From assembly GCA_002686355.1 (NCBI GenBank), contig NZBV01000009.1, forward strand, positions 1-14,527: a DNA stretch of 14,527 nucleotides, in the 5' to 3' direction. Of the stretch, positions 7,942-14,443 are shown piece after piece. The translations under genes were made by a program, and so were the position numbers. Positions within the stretch are counted from its first letter, which is position 1. Each line of letters begins with the position of its first letter. The stretch is from Candidatus Pacearchaeota archaeon. Lineage in GTDB: Archaea; Nanobdellota; Nanobdellia; Pacearchaeales; GW2011-AR1. A model generated the notes under the pieces. The model saw nothing but the letters and a program-made list of their open reading frames with translations, ran no database searches and was not told where the DNA came from.

Positions 7942-8178
7942 TTAATGAATTGTTTTATTTTCTAACATTTTTAATCGGTAAGAATAAGATACAGATATTT
8001 TAACAGCACATTTTCCTTCACAACAATTTTGGAATGTCCCAAAATCTCGATGTGCTTCATCACATTTATGGACACATTCTGGATGGTTATTATAACCATT
8101 TACAAATTTACTTTTATCTTCCTCATGATTTATCTGATCTGTAACTCTCAGCTTTTTTTTATAAGTTATTTTTTCCAT
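7942..8178 (-). CDS. Cysteine-rich small protein (78 aa) embedded between rpoB and rpoA, unknown family
   Basis: This frame fills the space between rpoB and rpoA exactly. ATG 8178 lies one base after the rpoB TAA (8180-8182), and its TAA (7942-7944) is one base before the rpoA ATG. An upstream in-frame ATG at 8187 overlapping the rpoB stop (ATGAATAA) would give 81 aa; I prefer 8178 because the TAA-N-ATG pattern recurs in this operon. The N-terminus is very basic (KITYKKKLRV). The middle, with HPECVHKCDEAH and then CCEGKC, supplies Cys 35, 39, 52, 53, 57 and several His, a plausible metal site or disulfide cluster. The C-terminus looks like beta strand (AVKISVSYSYRLKML). I know of no RNA polymerase subunit with this pattern. 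Its position implies stoichiometric synthesis with the polymerase. Confidence 0.75.
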   Translation of the reverse strand: MEKITYKKKLRVTDQINHEEDKSKFVNGYNNHPECVHKCDEAHRDFGTFQNCCEGKCAVKISVSYSYRLKMLENKTIH

Positions 8179-8179
8179 T

Positions 8180-11100
8180 TTATTCATATTTATTTTTTAA
8201 TTGAAAACTCGTTCGAATGTGCATTCCTTGCAATTCCTCGAGCAATAATTTAAATGCATAAGAAACTTCAATGTATCCAATTTCTTCGCTGTCGCAAAGC
8301 GGGCAAATAACTTTGTTTCTTAAATTATCATCTATCCCAATTGCCCCGCACTTTGTGCAAATTGGAAGAACAACTTTGTCAGAGTCATATCTTTCTTTTA
8401 ATAATAATGAGGCACCATGAGCAACAAGTGCCTGCTGTTCCATCTCGCCTAATCTTAATGCCCCGCCACGAGAACGCCCTTCAATTGGTTGTCTTGTAAG
8501 CAGCGCAACTTTTCCAGACGCCCTTCCATGTAGTTTGTTGCCGACCATATATTTAAGTTTAAGATAATACAAATTACCAACAAATATCTTAGCTTCCATT
8601 CTCTGTCCTGTGACTCCGTTATACATTGTTTCCTTTCCGTCATATCTAAAACCCAATTCATTCATTTGCTCTTCTAGCTCTTTTTTGCCGACTCCTGAAA
8701 AAGAAGTTCCGTCAATTATCTTTCCCTTTAAACAGCCAACCTTTCCTGCAAGCAATTCCAAAAGATATCCGACGGTCATACGACTCGGCAAGCCATGAGG
8801 GTTAAAAAGAACATCAGGCTTTATTCCGCTTGCAGTAAAAGGAATGTCTTCTTCAGGTACGATCATTCCAACAACCCCCTTCTGACCGTGCGATGTTGCA
8901 AACTTGTCTCCTAACTCAGGAATTCGATGGTCTCTTGTTTTAACATGAACAATCTTGTTGCTTTCATTGTCTTCTGTAACAAAAACAGCGTCAATAACTC
9001 CTTTTTCTTCCTGTCTCATTGTAATGCTTGAGTCTTTCTTAGTCTTCACTGAAATCTCTCTTGCTTCAGACAGAAACTTAGGCGGAGAAGTTTTTCCAAT
9101 TAAAACACTGCCCTCGTCGACCTCTGCTTCGGGGTAAATAATCCCATCATTTTCCAAAAACCTGTAATTTGTTTCCATCTTATAGCCAGAAGTGTCTTTT
9201 TCAACCAGAGTAATTTCATCTTTTAGCCCTCCTGCATAATTCATTTCTACTGTTGAATATGGCCTGAAGTAAAAACTTCTTCCAACACCCCTGTCCAGAC
9301 TTCCCTTGTTTAGTATTAATGCATCTTCCATGTTATATCCTTTGTAAGTCATTATTGCAACAACAAGATTCTGTCCTGCAGGATAGGTATCAAGAGTATC
9401 ATAAACAAAGCTTCTTACAATTGGCTTTTGAGGATATTGAAGAATGCTCACGTCAGTGTCAAGCCGGCACAGATAATTTGCAGCATACAATCCAAGTGCT
9501 TGTTTTTGAGTTTTGCTCCCCCTATTCAGTCTGGCACTTTGGTCGTGGTTTCCGTAAGGAACAAGGGATGTCACAACCCCAAACAAATCAATGCTGTCAA
9601 TCTCAAAATGAGTGTGATTATGAGTTAACTCTTCTTCGTATAGCGCAACAAGACAATTTTCTTCCTCTGCAGCGTCGAGATATTCAATGACTCCTTGATT
9701 CACAAGTTCTTTCCAGTTGAGTTTCTTCTCTTTTAATTGTACAAGATGTTCCTGGGTTAGTCTCGGAATCCCATCATCAACAATTATTAACGGTCTTAAG
9801 GCTCTTCCGGGTTCTATTGAAATTGTCACATTTTTAAAACTCACATTTTCCCTCACATTCATCTGAATTGGAAATTCTCCGACTCTTCTCTTTTCCCGGA
9901 TTTGTTTCGCAAAATTCTCTGACTCTTTAACTCCTCCAATATATCTTCCATTAAAGAAAACATCCATCTCTCCGACACCATCTTTATTCAATCCCAGACT
10001 TTCTAAATTTTTGAGGAACTTGTTTTCATCAATGTCTTCTCTTGTTGATATCTTGCTCAATAGCGCGAGGTTTTTTCTCAGTCCTATTTCTGTTCCTTCT
10101 GGAGTTTCTATTGGACAAAACCTCCCGTAATGTGTTGGATGAAGAGTCCTTGCCAGAAAATTCTCCTGGTCACTCGGAAGCATGCTTGATACTCTCTGTA
10201 ATTGTGAAATTGTGTCAAGGTAATTTGTCTTTTGCATATTTTGTGTCACACCACTTCTTTCCCCTGTCCAGCTTCCAGTTGCAATTGCTGACTCAATCCG
10301 GTGAGAAAACAAAGTTGATTTTGCAATAATACGAATTGAAAAAAACTTCCTCCTTTTTGATGCTTTTTGCAGCGAATATTGAATGTCCCTTATTAAAATT
10401 CCAAGATTAACTCTGAACAAAGTTGCCAGCAAATCCCCTGATAACCTGACTCTTTTGTTTGAATAATGGTCTTTGTCAGTTGTTAGTTTGGGATTCTCTT
10501 TTGCAATCAGAAATTGTTTAATGAGTTTGCAGAGGGTGATAGCTTTTTTTATTCTGTCCTCTTTTTTCTGGCCAATGTGCGGAAACAGATAAGAATCAAT
10601 TCTCTGATTAATCCTGTCAAGAATTTCTTTTTTTGTTCCCTGAAGATTTGCTTTTTCTGCGATATCCAATATTGCATCCTCTTTGTCTGAAAGTTTGACA
10701 AACTCATACAGATTAACTATAACATTGTCAGTTTCTTTTCCAAGATATTTTGCAATCTCTGATTCTTTCACAAGCCCGAGTGCTTTGATGACTGCAATCG
10801 CAGGCAAGTCCTTGAATCTGCTGAATGAAACTTGGAACAAACCTTCTTTTCCCTCTGTAATCGTTGTTGGGATTCTGTATGTCCCCCGAAGAGAAAACAT
10901 CTTTAGAACTAAATTTCCTTTGTTGTCTGGTTCAATAAATGGCTGGTTTTCTGCAAGATCTTCTGCAAGCACCATAACCCTTTCGTTGCCTTTGATTATA
11001 AAATATCCGCCAGGGTCTTTTGGGTCGCCATAATTTTTTACTAATTCTTCTTTCGACAATCCAAAACTATTACAATATTCGCTCTTGACCATTATTGGAA

Positions 11101-11434
11101 TTTTTCCTATTTCAACTATCTCAGAATCAACCTGGTCATCTTTTCTTACACTTATTTCAATTGTGACAGGAGCAGAATAAGTCAAGTTTCTCAGCCGTGC
11201 CTCATATGGCATTATCAGTGAAGAACTTCCGTCTGCTTCAGTAATCATTGGTTTTCCAACTTTTATCTTGCCAAGGTTAATTTCAAATTCCTCGTTATTA
11301 ATTGTTGCTGAAATCTCCTCAACAATCTCCTGCATCCGTTTTTCTATGAAATTATTAAAAGAAGTAATATTTGACTCAACCAGAGAGTGTTCTTTAAGAT
11401 ATTCCTTCACAACCAGATGATTATTTTTTTGCAT
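8180..11434 (-). CDS. rpoB: DNA-directed RNA polymerase second-largest subunit B (Rpo2), unsplit
   Basis: Subunit B forms half of the catalytic cleft. From ATG 11434 the product is 1084 aa. Landmarks are the fork/active-site motif HPTHYGRFCPIETPEG (432-447), GYNMEDALILNKGSL (699-713), GDKFATSHGQKGV (842-854), and the hybrid-binding RLGEMEQQAL (994-1003). A C-terminal zinc ribbon has C1026, C1029, C1044 and C1047. Methanogens and halophiles often split this gene into B'' and B'; here it is one gene. The product is somewhat shorter than typical (about 1120 or more). An in-frame TTG at 11443 overlaps rpoH. ATG 11434 is preferred because it sits one base after the rpoH TAA. No Shine-Dalgarno sequence is evident, so reinitiation after rpoH is plausible. 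Confidence 0.98.
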   Translation of the reverse strand: MQKNNHLVVKEYLKEHSLVESNITSFNNFIEKRMQEIVEEISATINNEEFEINLGKIKVGKPMITEADGSSSLIMPYEARLRNLTYSAPVTIEISVRKDDQVDSEIVEIGKIPIMVKSEYCNSFGLSKEELVKNYGDPKDPGGYFIIKGNERVMVLAEDLAENQPFIEPDNKGNLVLKMFSLRGTYRIPTTITEGKEGLFQVSFSRFKDLPAIAVIKALGLVKESEIAKYLGKETDNVIVNLYEFVKLSDKEDAILDIAEKANLQGTKKEILDRINQRIDSYLFPHIGQKKEDRIKKAITLCKLIKQFLIAKENPKLTTDKDHYSNKRVRLSGDLLATLFRVNLGILIRDIQYSLQKASKRRKFFSIRIIAKSTLFSHRIESAIATGSWTGERSGVTQNMQKTNYLDTISQLQRVSSMLPSDQENFLARTLHPTHYGRFCPIETPEGTEIGLRKNLALLSKISTREDIDENKFLKNLESLGLNKDGVGEMDVFFNGRYIGGVKESENFAKQIREKRRVGEFPIQMNVRENVSFKNVTISIEPGRALRPLIIVDDGIPRLTQEHLVQLKEKKLNWKELVNQGVIEYLDAAEEENCLVALYEEELTHNHTHFEIDSIDLFGVVTSLVPYGNHDQSARLNRGSKTQKQALGLYAANYLCRLDTDVSILQYPQKPIVRSFVYDTLDTYPAGQNLVVAIMTYKGYNMEDALILNKGSLDRGVGRSFYFRPYSTVEMNYAGGLKDEITLVEKDTSGYKMETNYRFLENDGIIYPEAEVDEGSVLIGKTSPPKFLSEAREISVKTKKDSSITMRQEEKGVIDAVFVTEDNESNKIVHVKTRDHRIPELGDKFATSHGQKGVVGMIVPEEDIPFTASGIKPDVLFNPHGLPSRMTVGYLLELLAGKVGCLKGKIIDGTSFSGVGKKELEEQMNELGFRYDGKETMYNGVTGQRMEAKIFVGNLYYLKLKYMVGNKLHGRASGKVALLTRQPIEGRSRGGALRLGEMEQQALVAHGASLLLKERYDSDKVVLPICTKCGAIGIDDNLRNKVICPLCDSEEIGYIEVSYAFKLLLEELQGMHIRTSFQLKNKYE

Positions 11435-11435
11435 A

Positions 11436-11642
11436 TTATACAATGACTCTGAAATAGAAGCTTGTCTTGTCGCCTCCCTTGTGCACGATTTTAATTATGT
11501 CTCCTATCTGGCACCCTTCTGGCAATGCAGAATCTGTGATAAAAATCTTTGGCAGCTGTGCTTTTGAAACATTTAGTTTCTTTAGAAGTTCTTCAGCGTC
11601 TTTTTCAGAAAGTTTGGTGTGTTCTGATTGGAGAATGTGCAT
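11436..11642 (-). CDS. rpoH: DNA-directed RNA polymerase subunit H (Rpo5)
   Basis: RpoH is the archaeal counterpart of the C-terminal domain of eukaryotic Rpb5, located at the polymerase jaw near downstream DNA. The 68 aa product has the expected pattern: LSEKDAEELLKKLNVSKAQL, then PKIFITDSALPEG, then the strand-rich end GDIIKIVHKGG…FRVIV. It is slightly shorter than most homologues (about 75-85), mainly at the N-terminus. It heads the polymerase operon as in most archaea. Its TATA box lies about 75 bases upstream of the start, so this mRNA should have a leader of roughly 50 bases, unlike the leaderless rps12 and thioredoxin mRNAs. No strong Shine-Dalgarno sequence precedes the ATG. Confidence 0.95.
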   Translation of the reverse strand: MHILQSEHTKLSEKDAEELLKKLNVSKAQLPKIFITDSALPEGCQIGDIIKIVHKGGDKTSFYFRVIV

Positions 11643-11713
11643 TTTATAGGAAGTTTTACAGAGTTGGTAACGACTTTAACAACTATGCAATAATAAAAAT
11701 TACAAAAATTTAA

Positions 11714-11721
11714 TTTATAAA
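11714..11721 (-). promoter_or_regulatory. TATA box for the rpoH-rpoB-rpoA operon, nearly palindromic
   Basis: The sequence ATTTATAAATT reads almost the same on both strands. In the minus direction it predicts a start near 11692 and a leader of about 50 bases before rpoH. In the plus direction the same element would start a transcript near 11743, at the TTG of a 37-codon open frame. No other good TATA box lies closer to rpoH. Confidence 0.55.
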
Positions 11722-11993
11722 TCTTTGGGTAATTGCGGGTTTGTCAACAGAAGGAAAACAAAGAAAAGAAGTTTTGAAAATGCTTAAAAATTATTTGGAA
11801 TATAAAAGAGTCATATGTAATTGGACAAAAAAAGGAAAAATCCTTCTTTCATAAATTTAATCCGAGAGGTTGTCTTCTTGCCTCTTAGAGTTTCTCCATA
11901 AGTATAATTCAGCAATTCTAAATCCCCCATGATGGTTTTAGCTCAGGTAAAAATTAAATTGAAACAATATTTAGAACAATTGGATAAAAGAAA
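11722..11993. other. Intergenic region between the sugar dehydrogenase and the rpoH promoter, with a weak plus-strand ORF
   Basis: I find no certain gene here. A plus-strand frame from TTG 11741 to TAA 11852-11854 encodes 37 aa (STEGKQRKEVLKMLKNYLEY…), lysine-rich and helix-like. Its start lies about 24 bases past the palindromic TATA box, which would suit a leaderless transcript, but it lacks an early ATG. Further on there is a short hairpin (AGAGG/CCTCT around 11872-11892). A second plus-strand frame begins ATGATGGTTTTAGCTCAGG near 11930 and runs into the end of the dehydrogenase, so it is probably spurious. On the minus strand TTTAATTTTTACC (about 11947-11959) could end the dehydrogenase transcript. 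Confidence 0.3.
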
Positions 11994-13058
11994 TCAATCT
12001 AATCTCACTCTCAGTATCTTATCATCATTAATTTCCGGAAATCCTCTGCCGTCTTTGTTGCTAGTTGCAATATAAAGAAAATCATTATGGATAACAACTT
12101 CCCTTATCCTGCCAATATCAGAGAAAAGCTCTTCTTCATCCAAAACAGTTTTTCTATCTTCTCCTAGTGCAAGTTTTCTTACTTGTGCTCCCCTTAAACC
12201 GGCTACATACAAGGTATTTTTGTGATAAGCAATTCCTCCAGGGGCCAAAGTAAATTCTTCATAACACCTTATTGGAGTTTCAAAATTAGAAGGCTCATCG
12301 CAAGTGGTTGGCCATCCGTAATTTTTCCCTAATTCAATAACATTCACTTCATCTTTTCTTGTAGGGCCATGCTCAGCTGCATACATTATATTCTCGTTCC
12401 ATGTAATGCCTTGAGGATTTCTATGACCATAAGAATAAATGTAATTCCCGAAAGGATTGTCAGCGGGGATAGTTGTATCCTTATTCATTCTTAATATCTT
12501 ACCTGATAAAGAATTAAGATTCTGGGAAGTAGAAGGCACTGTTGCATCACCGGTCGTTATGTAGAGTTTCTTATCAGGTCCAAACTTAATTCTGCCGCCA
12601 TCATGAAATCTTGCTGCGGGAATATTATCTAAAAGTATTTTCTCGTCCTTCAATCTTTTGTCCTCTAAAACAAATCTTGAAACTCTGTTCCAGATATTAT
12701 CATTACCTTCGTATGTGTAATACAAATATACAAAATTATTTTCATCAAAATCAGGATCGACTGCAATTCCTGCCAAACCAGATTCTGAAATTTCAGTAAC
12801 AAGGATTTTTGCAATAATGTCTTTCTCTTTTTCTTCAAAATCAATTAAATTTACATTACCTGATCTTTCTGTGAAGACCATCCTCCCATCTGGCAGGAAA
12901 TCAATTGCCCAAGGAGTGTCCAAATTTTCAATAATAATCTCAAAATCCATTTCATCAGTACTTTTTTCAATATTATTATTTCTTAAAAGAAGAATTATTA
13001 TTAATAAAATTAAAATTAAAAAAATTGTAAAAAATATAGGTTTATTTTTCTTATCCAT
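11994..13058 (-). CDS. Membrane-anchored PQQ-dependent aldose sugar dehydrogenase (GSDH/Asd family)
   Basis: This family of six-bladed beta-propellers oxidises aldoses using pyrroloquinoline quinone and Ca2+. From ATG 13058 the product is 354 aa. Residues 7-26 form one strongly hydrophobic segment (FFTIFLILILLIIILLL) after a Lys-rich start, a signal anchor that puts the propeller outside the cell. Family motifs follow in order: ENLDTPWAIDFLPDGRM, RFHDGGRIKFGPDKKLYITTGD with the likely general-base His152 and Asp171, LNSLSGKILRMN, YGHRNPQGI with Arg213, EHGPTRKDEVN, and GKNYGWP. Two Cys (253, 265) flank one loop and could form a disulfide. Length matches single-domain Asd proteins. The true N-terminus is uncertain: GTG 13088 is in frame, and a leaderless ATG at 13098 is out of frame by one base at a G6 run. 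No PQQ synthesis genes are visible. Confidence 0.88.
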   Translation of the reverse strand: MDKKNKPIFFTIFLILILLIIILLLRNNNIEKSTDEMDFEIIIENLDTPWAIDFLPDGRMVFTERSGNVNLIDFEEKEKDIIAKILVTEISESGLAGIAVDPDFDENNFVYLYYTYEGNDNIWNRVSRFVLEDKRLKDEKILLDNIPAARFHDGGRIKFGPDKKLYITTGDATVPSTSQNLNSLSGKILRMNKDTTIPADNPFGNYIYSYGHRNPQGITWNENIMYAAEHGPTRKDEVNVIELGKNYGWPTTCDEPSNFETPIRCYEEFTLAPGGIAYHKNTLYVAGLRGAQVRKLALGEDRKTVLDEEELFSDIGRIREVVIHNDFLYIATSNKDGRGFPEINDDKILRVRLD

Positions 13059-13098
13059 TTTTTGAAAATAAATCCCCCCATTTATCACTAACTTTCAT
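13051..13098 (-). other. 15-codon leaderless mini-ORF overlapping the dehydrogenase start
   Basis: ATG 13098 sits 26 bases below the TATA centre, so it is the predicted first codon of the mRNA. Its frame reads MKVSDKWGDLFSKNG and stops at TAA 13051-13053, overlapping ATG 13058 as ATGGATAA. Reading one G fewer in the six-G run (13074-13079) would fuse this start in frame to the dehydrogenase (MKVSDKWGIYFQKMDKK…). It is therefore a coupling leader ORF, a frameshifted native N-terminus, or a base-call error. Confidence 0.35.
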
Positions 13099-13119
13099 GG
13101 TGTTGTAATTAGAATTATC

Positions 13120-13128
13120 TTATAAAAA
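13120..13128 (-). promoter_or_regulatory. TATA box of the sugar dehydrogenase
   Basis: The minus strand reads GTTTTTATAAG, centred near 13124. It predicts transcription starting at about 13098, which coincides with the ATG of the mini-ORF. Confidence 0.55.
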
Positions 13129-13136
13129 CTTTTCTT

Positions 13137-13257
13137 CTATTCTTCCTTCTTTAGAGTAATATTCCCTTTATTGTCTATCACTGCCTCAATCTTATCCCCC
13201 CGCTTTCAACCTTTGGCAATTCTGTGAATGCTTTATTGGAAAATCAACCAAAACCTG
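13137..13257 (-). pseudogene. Decayed small gene with frame breaks, AbrB/SpoVT-like C-terminus
   Basis: Three minus-strand frames in succession give protein-like pieces that join smoothly: QVLVDFPIK, then AFTELPKVESG, then GDKIEAVIDNKGNITLKK ending EE and TAG 13137-13139. The first break lies near 13233-13238. The second lies at the G6 run 13196-13201, where one added or two removed bases would restore the frame. The last piece has the G-D-K-x-E-x-x-I-D-x-x-G-x-I-x-L-K pattern common at the end of AbrB/SpoVT swapped-hairpin proteins. There is no start codon, since a stop lies directly upstream in the first frame. This is a remnant unless the breaks are sequencing errors. The family assignment is tentative. 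Confidence 0.4.
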
Positions 13258-13271
13258 ATTTTATTAAAAAA

Positions 13272-13417
13272 TTAATGTATAATCTGTCCAAGAATATTTT
13301 TGCCATTAACTCGTCTTGGTCCAAAACCAAGATTCTCAATTTCTTGGATAAATTCTTCTTGACTTAATCCTATAATTTGTTCTAAAAATAGCCTTATTTG
13401 AGTATTTCTGTAACTAA
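13272..13417 (-). pseudogene. Truncated coding remnant adjoining the 3' end of tRNA-Lys
   Basis: Directly after the tRNA 3' end an open minus-strand frame of 48 codons runs to TAA 13272-13274. It reads YRNTQIRLFLEQIIGLSQEE, then FIQEIENLGFGPRRVNGKN and LGQIIH. The composition is protein-like (amphipathic helix, then a Gly/Arg turn), but there is no ATG, GTG or TTG start in a usable position. I do not recognise the parent gene. Its 5' end is cut at the tRNA boundary, which is what remains when an element integrates at a tRNA and then decays. A chance open frame cannot be excluded. Confidence 0.3.
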
Positions 13418-13492
13418 TGGCCCCGCGGGGATTTGAACCCCGGACACCTAGCTTAAAAGGCTAGTGCTCTGACCAGGCTGAGCTACGGAGCC
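13418..13492 (-). tRNA. tRNA-Lys (anticodon UUU)
   Basis: All four arms fold. The acceptor stem is GGCTCCG/CGGGGCC with one G-U pair, the D stem GCTC/GAGC, the anticodon stem CTAGC/GCTAG with loop CTTTTAA (anticodon TTT at loop positions 3-5), and the T arm CGGGG-TTCAAAT-CCCCG. The discriminator is A (13418). CCA is not encoded, since TTAG follows, so it must be added after transcription. There is no intron. It decodes AAA/AAG lysine codons, which are abundant in this AT-rich sequence. Confidence 0.97.
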
Positions 13493-13579
13493 TCACTTTG
13501 TTTGTCTCTTTGCTACTGATTTGTTTTCTTATGGATCCAAACCAGAGAACAGAGCTATCCATTTATTTAGAAGGATTAG

Positions 13580-13587
13580 TTTATAAA
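13580..13587 (-). promoter_or_regulatory. TATA box possibly serving tRNA-Lys
   Basis: The minus strand reads ATTTATAAACT. A start about 26 bases downstream (near 13558) would give a pre-tRNA leader of roughly 65 bases. Within that leader ATGGAT and ATCCAT (about 13532-13563) form a 6 bp inverted repeat with a 20-base loop. A weaker element, CATAAGAAAAC near 13525-13535, would give a shorter leader. The box could also work on the plus strand, but no gene lies there. Confidence 0.35.
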
Positions 13588-13640
13588 TTTTCTATTATAT
13601 AAGTTTTTACCCTTTCTTGTGTCTTAGTTAGATAATACCC

Positions 13641-13781
13641 TTATAATCTAGTTATCAAAGTTTCAGCGGTTTCTTCTGGATTGGATACATCTTTGAAGTC
13701 TATCTCTTTTTTTATTCCTAGCTTCAACACTATTGGGGTGTTGGGTCTTTCTTGATTCTTTAATATCCAGTTTTCTATCAT
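13641..13781 (-). CDS. Candidate 46 aa small protein of unknown function
   Basis: ATG 13781 to TAA 13641-13643 encodes MIENWILKNQERPNTP…, continuing VLKLGIKKEIDFKDVSNPEE and ending TLITRL. The mix of charged and hydrophobic residues is protein-like, and I recognise no family. A TATA box at 13821-13830 predicts a start near 13800, giving a leader of about 19 bases. The frame is also open upstream of the ATG for about 12 codons (GESFLFWLRP…), so this could be the surviving end of a longer, broken gene. It lies between thioredoxin and tRNA-Lys, next to the remnants beyond the tRNA. Confidence 0.4.
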   Translation of the reverse strand: MIENWILKNQERPNTPIVLKLGIKKEIDFKDVSNPEETAETLITRL

Positions 13782-13820
13782 TGGTCTTAACCAAAAAAGA
13801 AAAGATTCCCCTATTCTTGA

Positions 13821-13830
13821 TATTTATAAT
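13821..13830 (-). promoter_or_regulatory. TATA-like box upstream of the 46 aa ORF
   Basis: The minus strand reads ATTATAAATATC, centred near 13826 and about 45 bases before ATG 13781. The predicted start is near 13800. Confidence 0.35.
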
Positions 13831-13875
13831 TCACGTTCATTCCTCATATTTACCCCAATCTCTTTGTAAAAATTA

Positions 13876-14202
13876 TTATCCTAGATGATTATCCAACTTT
13901 TTCTCTAATTCATTTTCAGAAATAGCGCCGACAAACTGGTCAACTGTTTTTCCATCCTTGAGTATAACAAAATTAGGAATTGAACTGACTCCAAATTTTT
14001 GCGCAATGTCAGCATTTTCTCCAACATTAACTTTGCCAAATTTGATTTTGCCTTTGAACCTTTGACTCAGGTCTTCAATAACAGGAACCATCATCATACA
14101 AGGCATGCACCCATCTGCAAAGAAATCAATCAATACCACCCCTTTTTCTGTAAAGCTTCCAAATTCATTGTTTGTTAATTCAGGAACATTTTCACTTGCC
14201 AT
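13876..14202 (-). CDS. trxA: Thioredoxin with CMPC active site
   Basis: Thioredoxins reduce protein disulfides through a CxxC pair. The 108 aa product has the full single-domain fold: VVLIDFFADGCMPCMMMVPVIEDL with Cys32 and Cys35, KFGKVNVGENADIAQKFGV, and the cis-proline loop SSIPNFVILKDGKTVDQFVG (Pro76). The usual WCGPC is replaced by GCMPC: the Trp is a Gly and the Gly is a Met, so redox potential and partners may differ from classical thioredoxin. It could be a glutaredoxin-like or specialised archaeal thioredoxin. It starts at ATG 14202 with a TATA centre 25 bases upstream and no Shine-Dalgarno sequence, so a leaderless mRNA is predicted. No thioredoxin reductase is in view. Confidence 0.93.
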   Translation of the reverse strand: MASENVPELTNNEFGSFTEKGVVLIDFFADGCMPCMMMVPVIEDLSQRFKGKIKFGKVNVGENADIAQKFGVSSIPNFVILKDGKTVDQFVGAISENELEKKLDNHLG

Positions 14203-14222
14203 ATTTTTACTAAGAAATAGGA

Positions 14223-14230
14223 TTTATAAA
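14223..14230 (-). promoter_or_regulatory. TATA box of the thioredoxin gene (leaderless geometry)
   Basis: The minus strand reads ATTTTATAAATCC. Its centre is about 25 bases from the A of ATG 14202, so transcription should start at the start codon, as for rps12. Confidence 0.65.
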
Positions 14231-14319
14231 ATTTTTTAATTGATGAGATTGGCTCACTTCGTTCGCTTATTAATTAAGTCTCCAAAATCAACCCTGTTAG
14301 ATTTCTCTGCCAAAGATCA

Positions 14320-14443
14320 ATTAATCTAAAAAATCGATAAATAACCCATTTTTGCGTTAATAATATTTCAGCAGAACATCGTGAGGGACTCCAATGTGAG
14401 GAGATAAATATGCGGGTGTCAACGAGAAATATTAATCTAAAAA
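14320..14443. repeat. 13-base direct repeat bracketing the gap after the malic enzyme gene
   Basis: ATTAATCTAAAAA occurs at 14320-14332 and again at 14431-14443, 111 bases apart. The second copy contains the stop of the partial gene at the right edge. The sequence between them has no gene; it holds a short inverted repeat (CTCC/GGAG near 14390-14405) and two GTGAGG motifs. In such AT-rich DNA the repeat may be coincidental. Confidence 0.35.

Noticed and set aside
8029..8253. Hydrophobic 74-codon plus-strand frame opposite the Cys-rich gene
   Set aside because: It runs antisense into the certain 3' end of rpoB, has no promoter, and its hydrophobicity follows from being antisense to a Lys/Glu-rich gene. 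The minus-strand frame has exact stop-start junctions.
9319..9690. 123-codon plus-strand frame, the longest on that strand
   Set aside because: Antisense to the conserved central part of rpoB; composition (Gln/Cys/His-rich) is typical of an antisense shadow.
4449..11434. Inteins or introns in rpoA or rpoB
   Set aside because: Both proteins read continuously through all catalytic motifs, with lengths at or below the family norm, so there is no insertion.
14384..14420. Possible C/D box or other small RNA between thioredoxin and the malic enzyme end
   Set aside because: Only a 4 bp hairpin and repeated GTGAGG motifs are visible; no proper C and D box pair.
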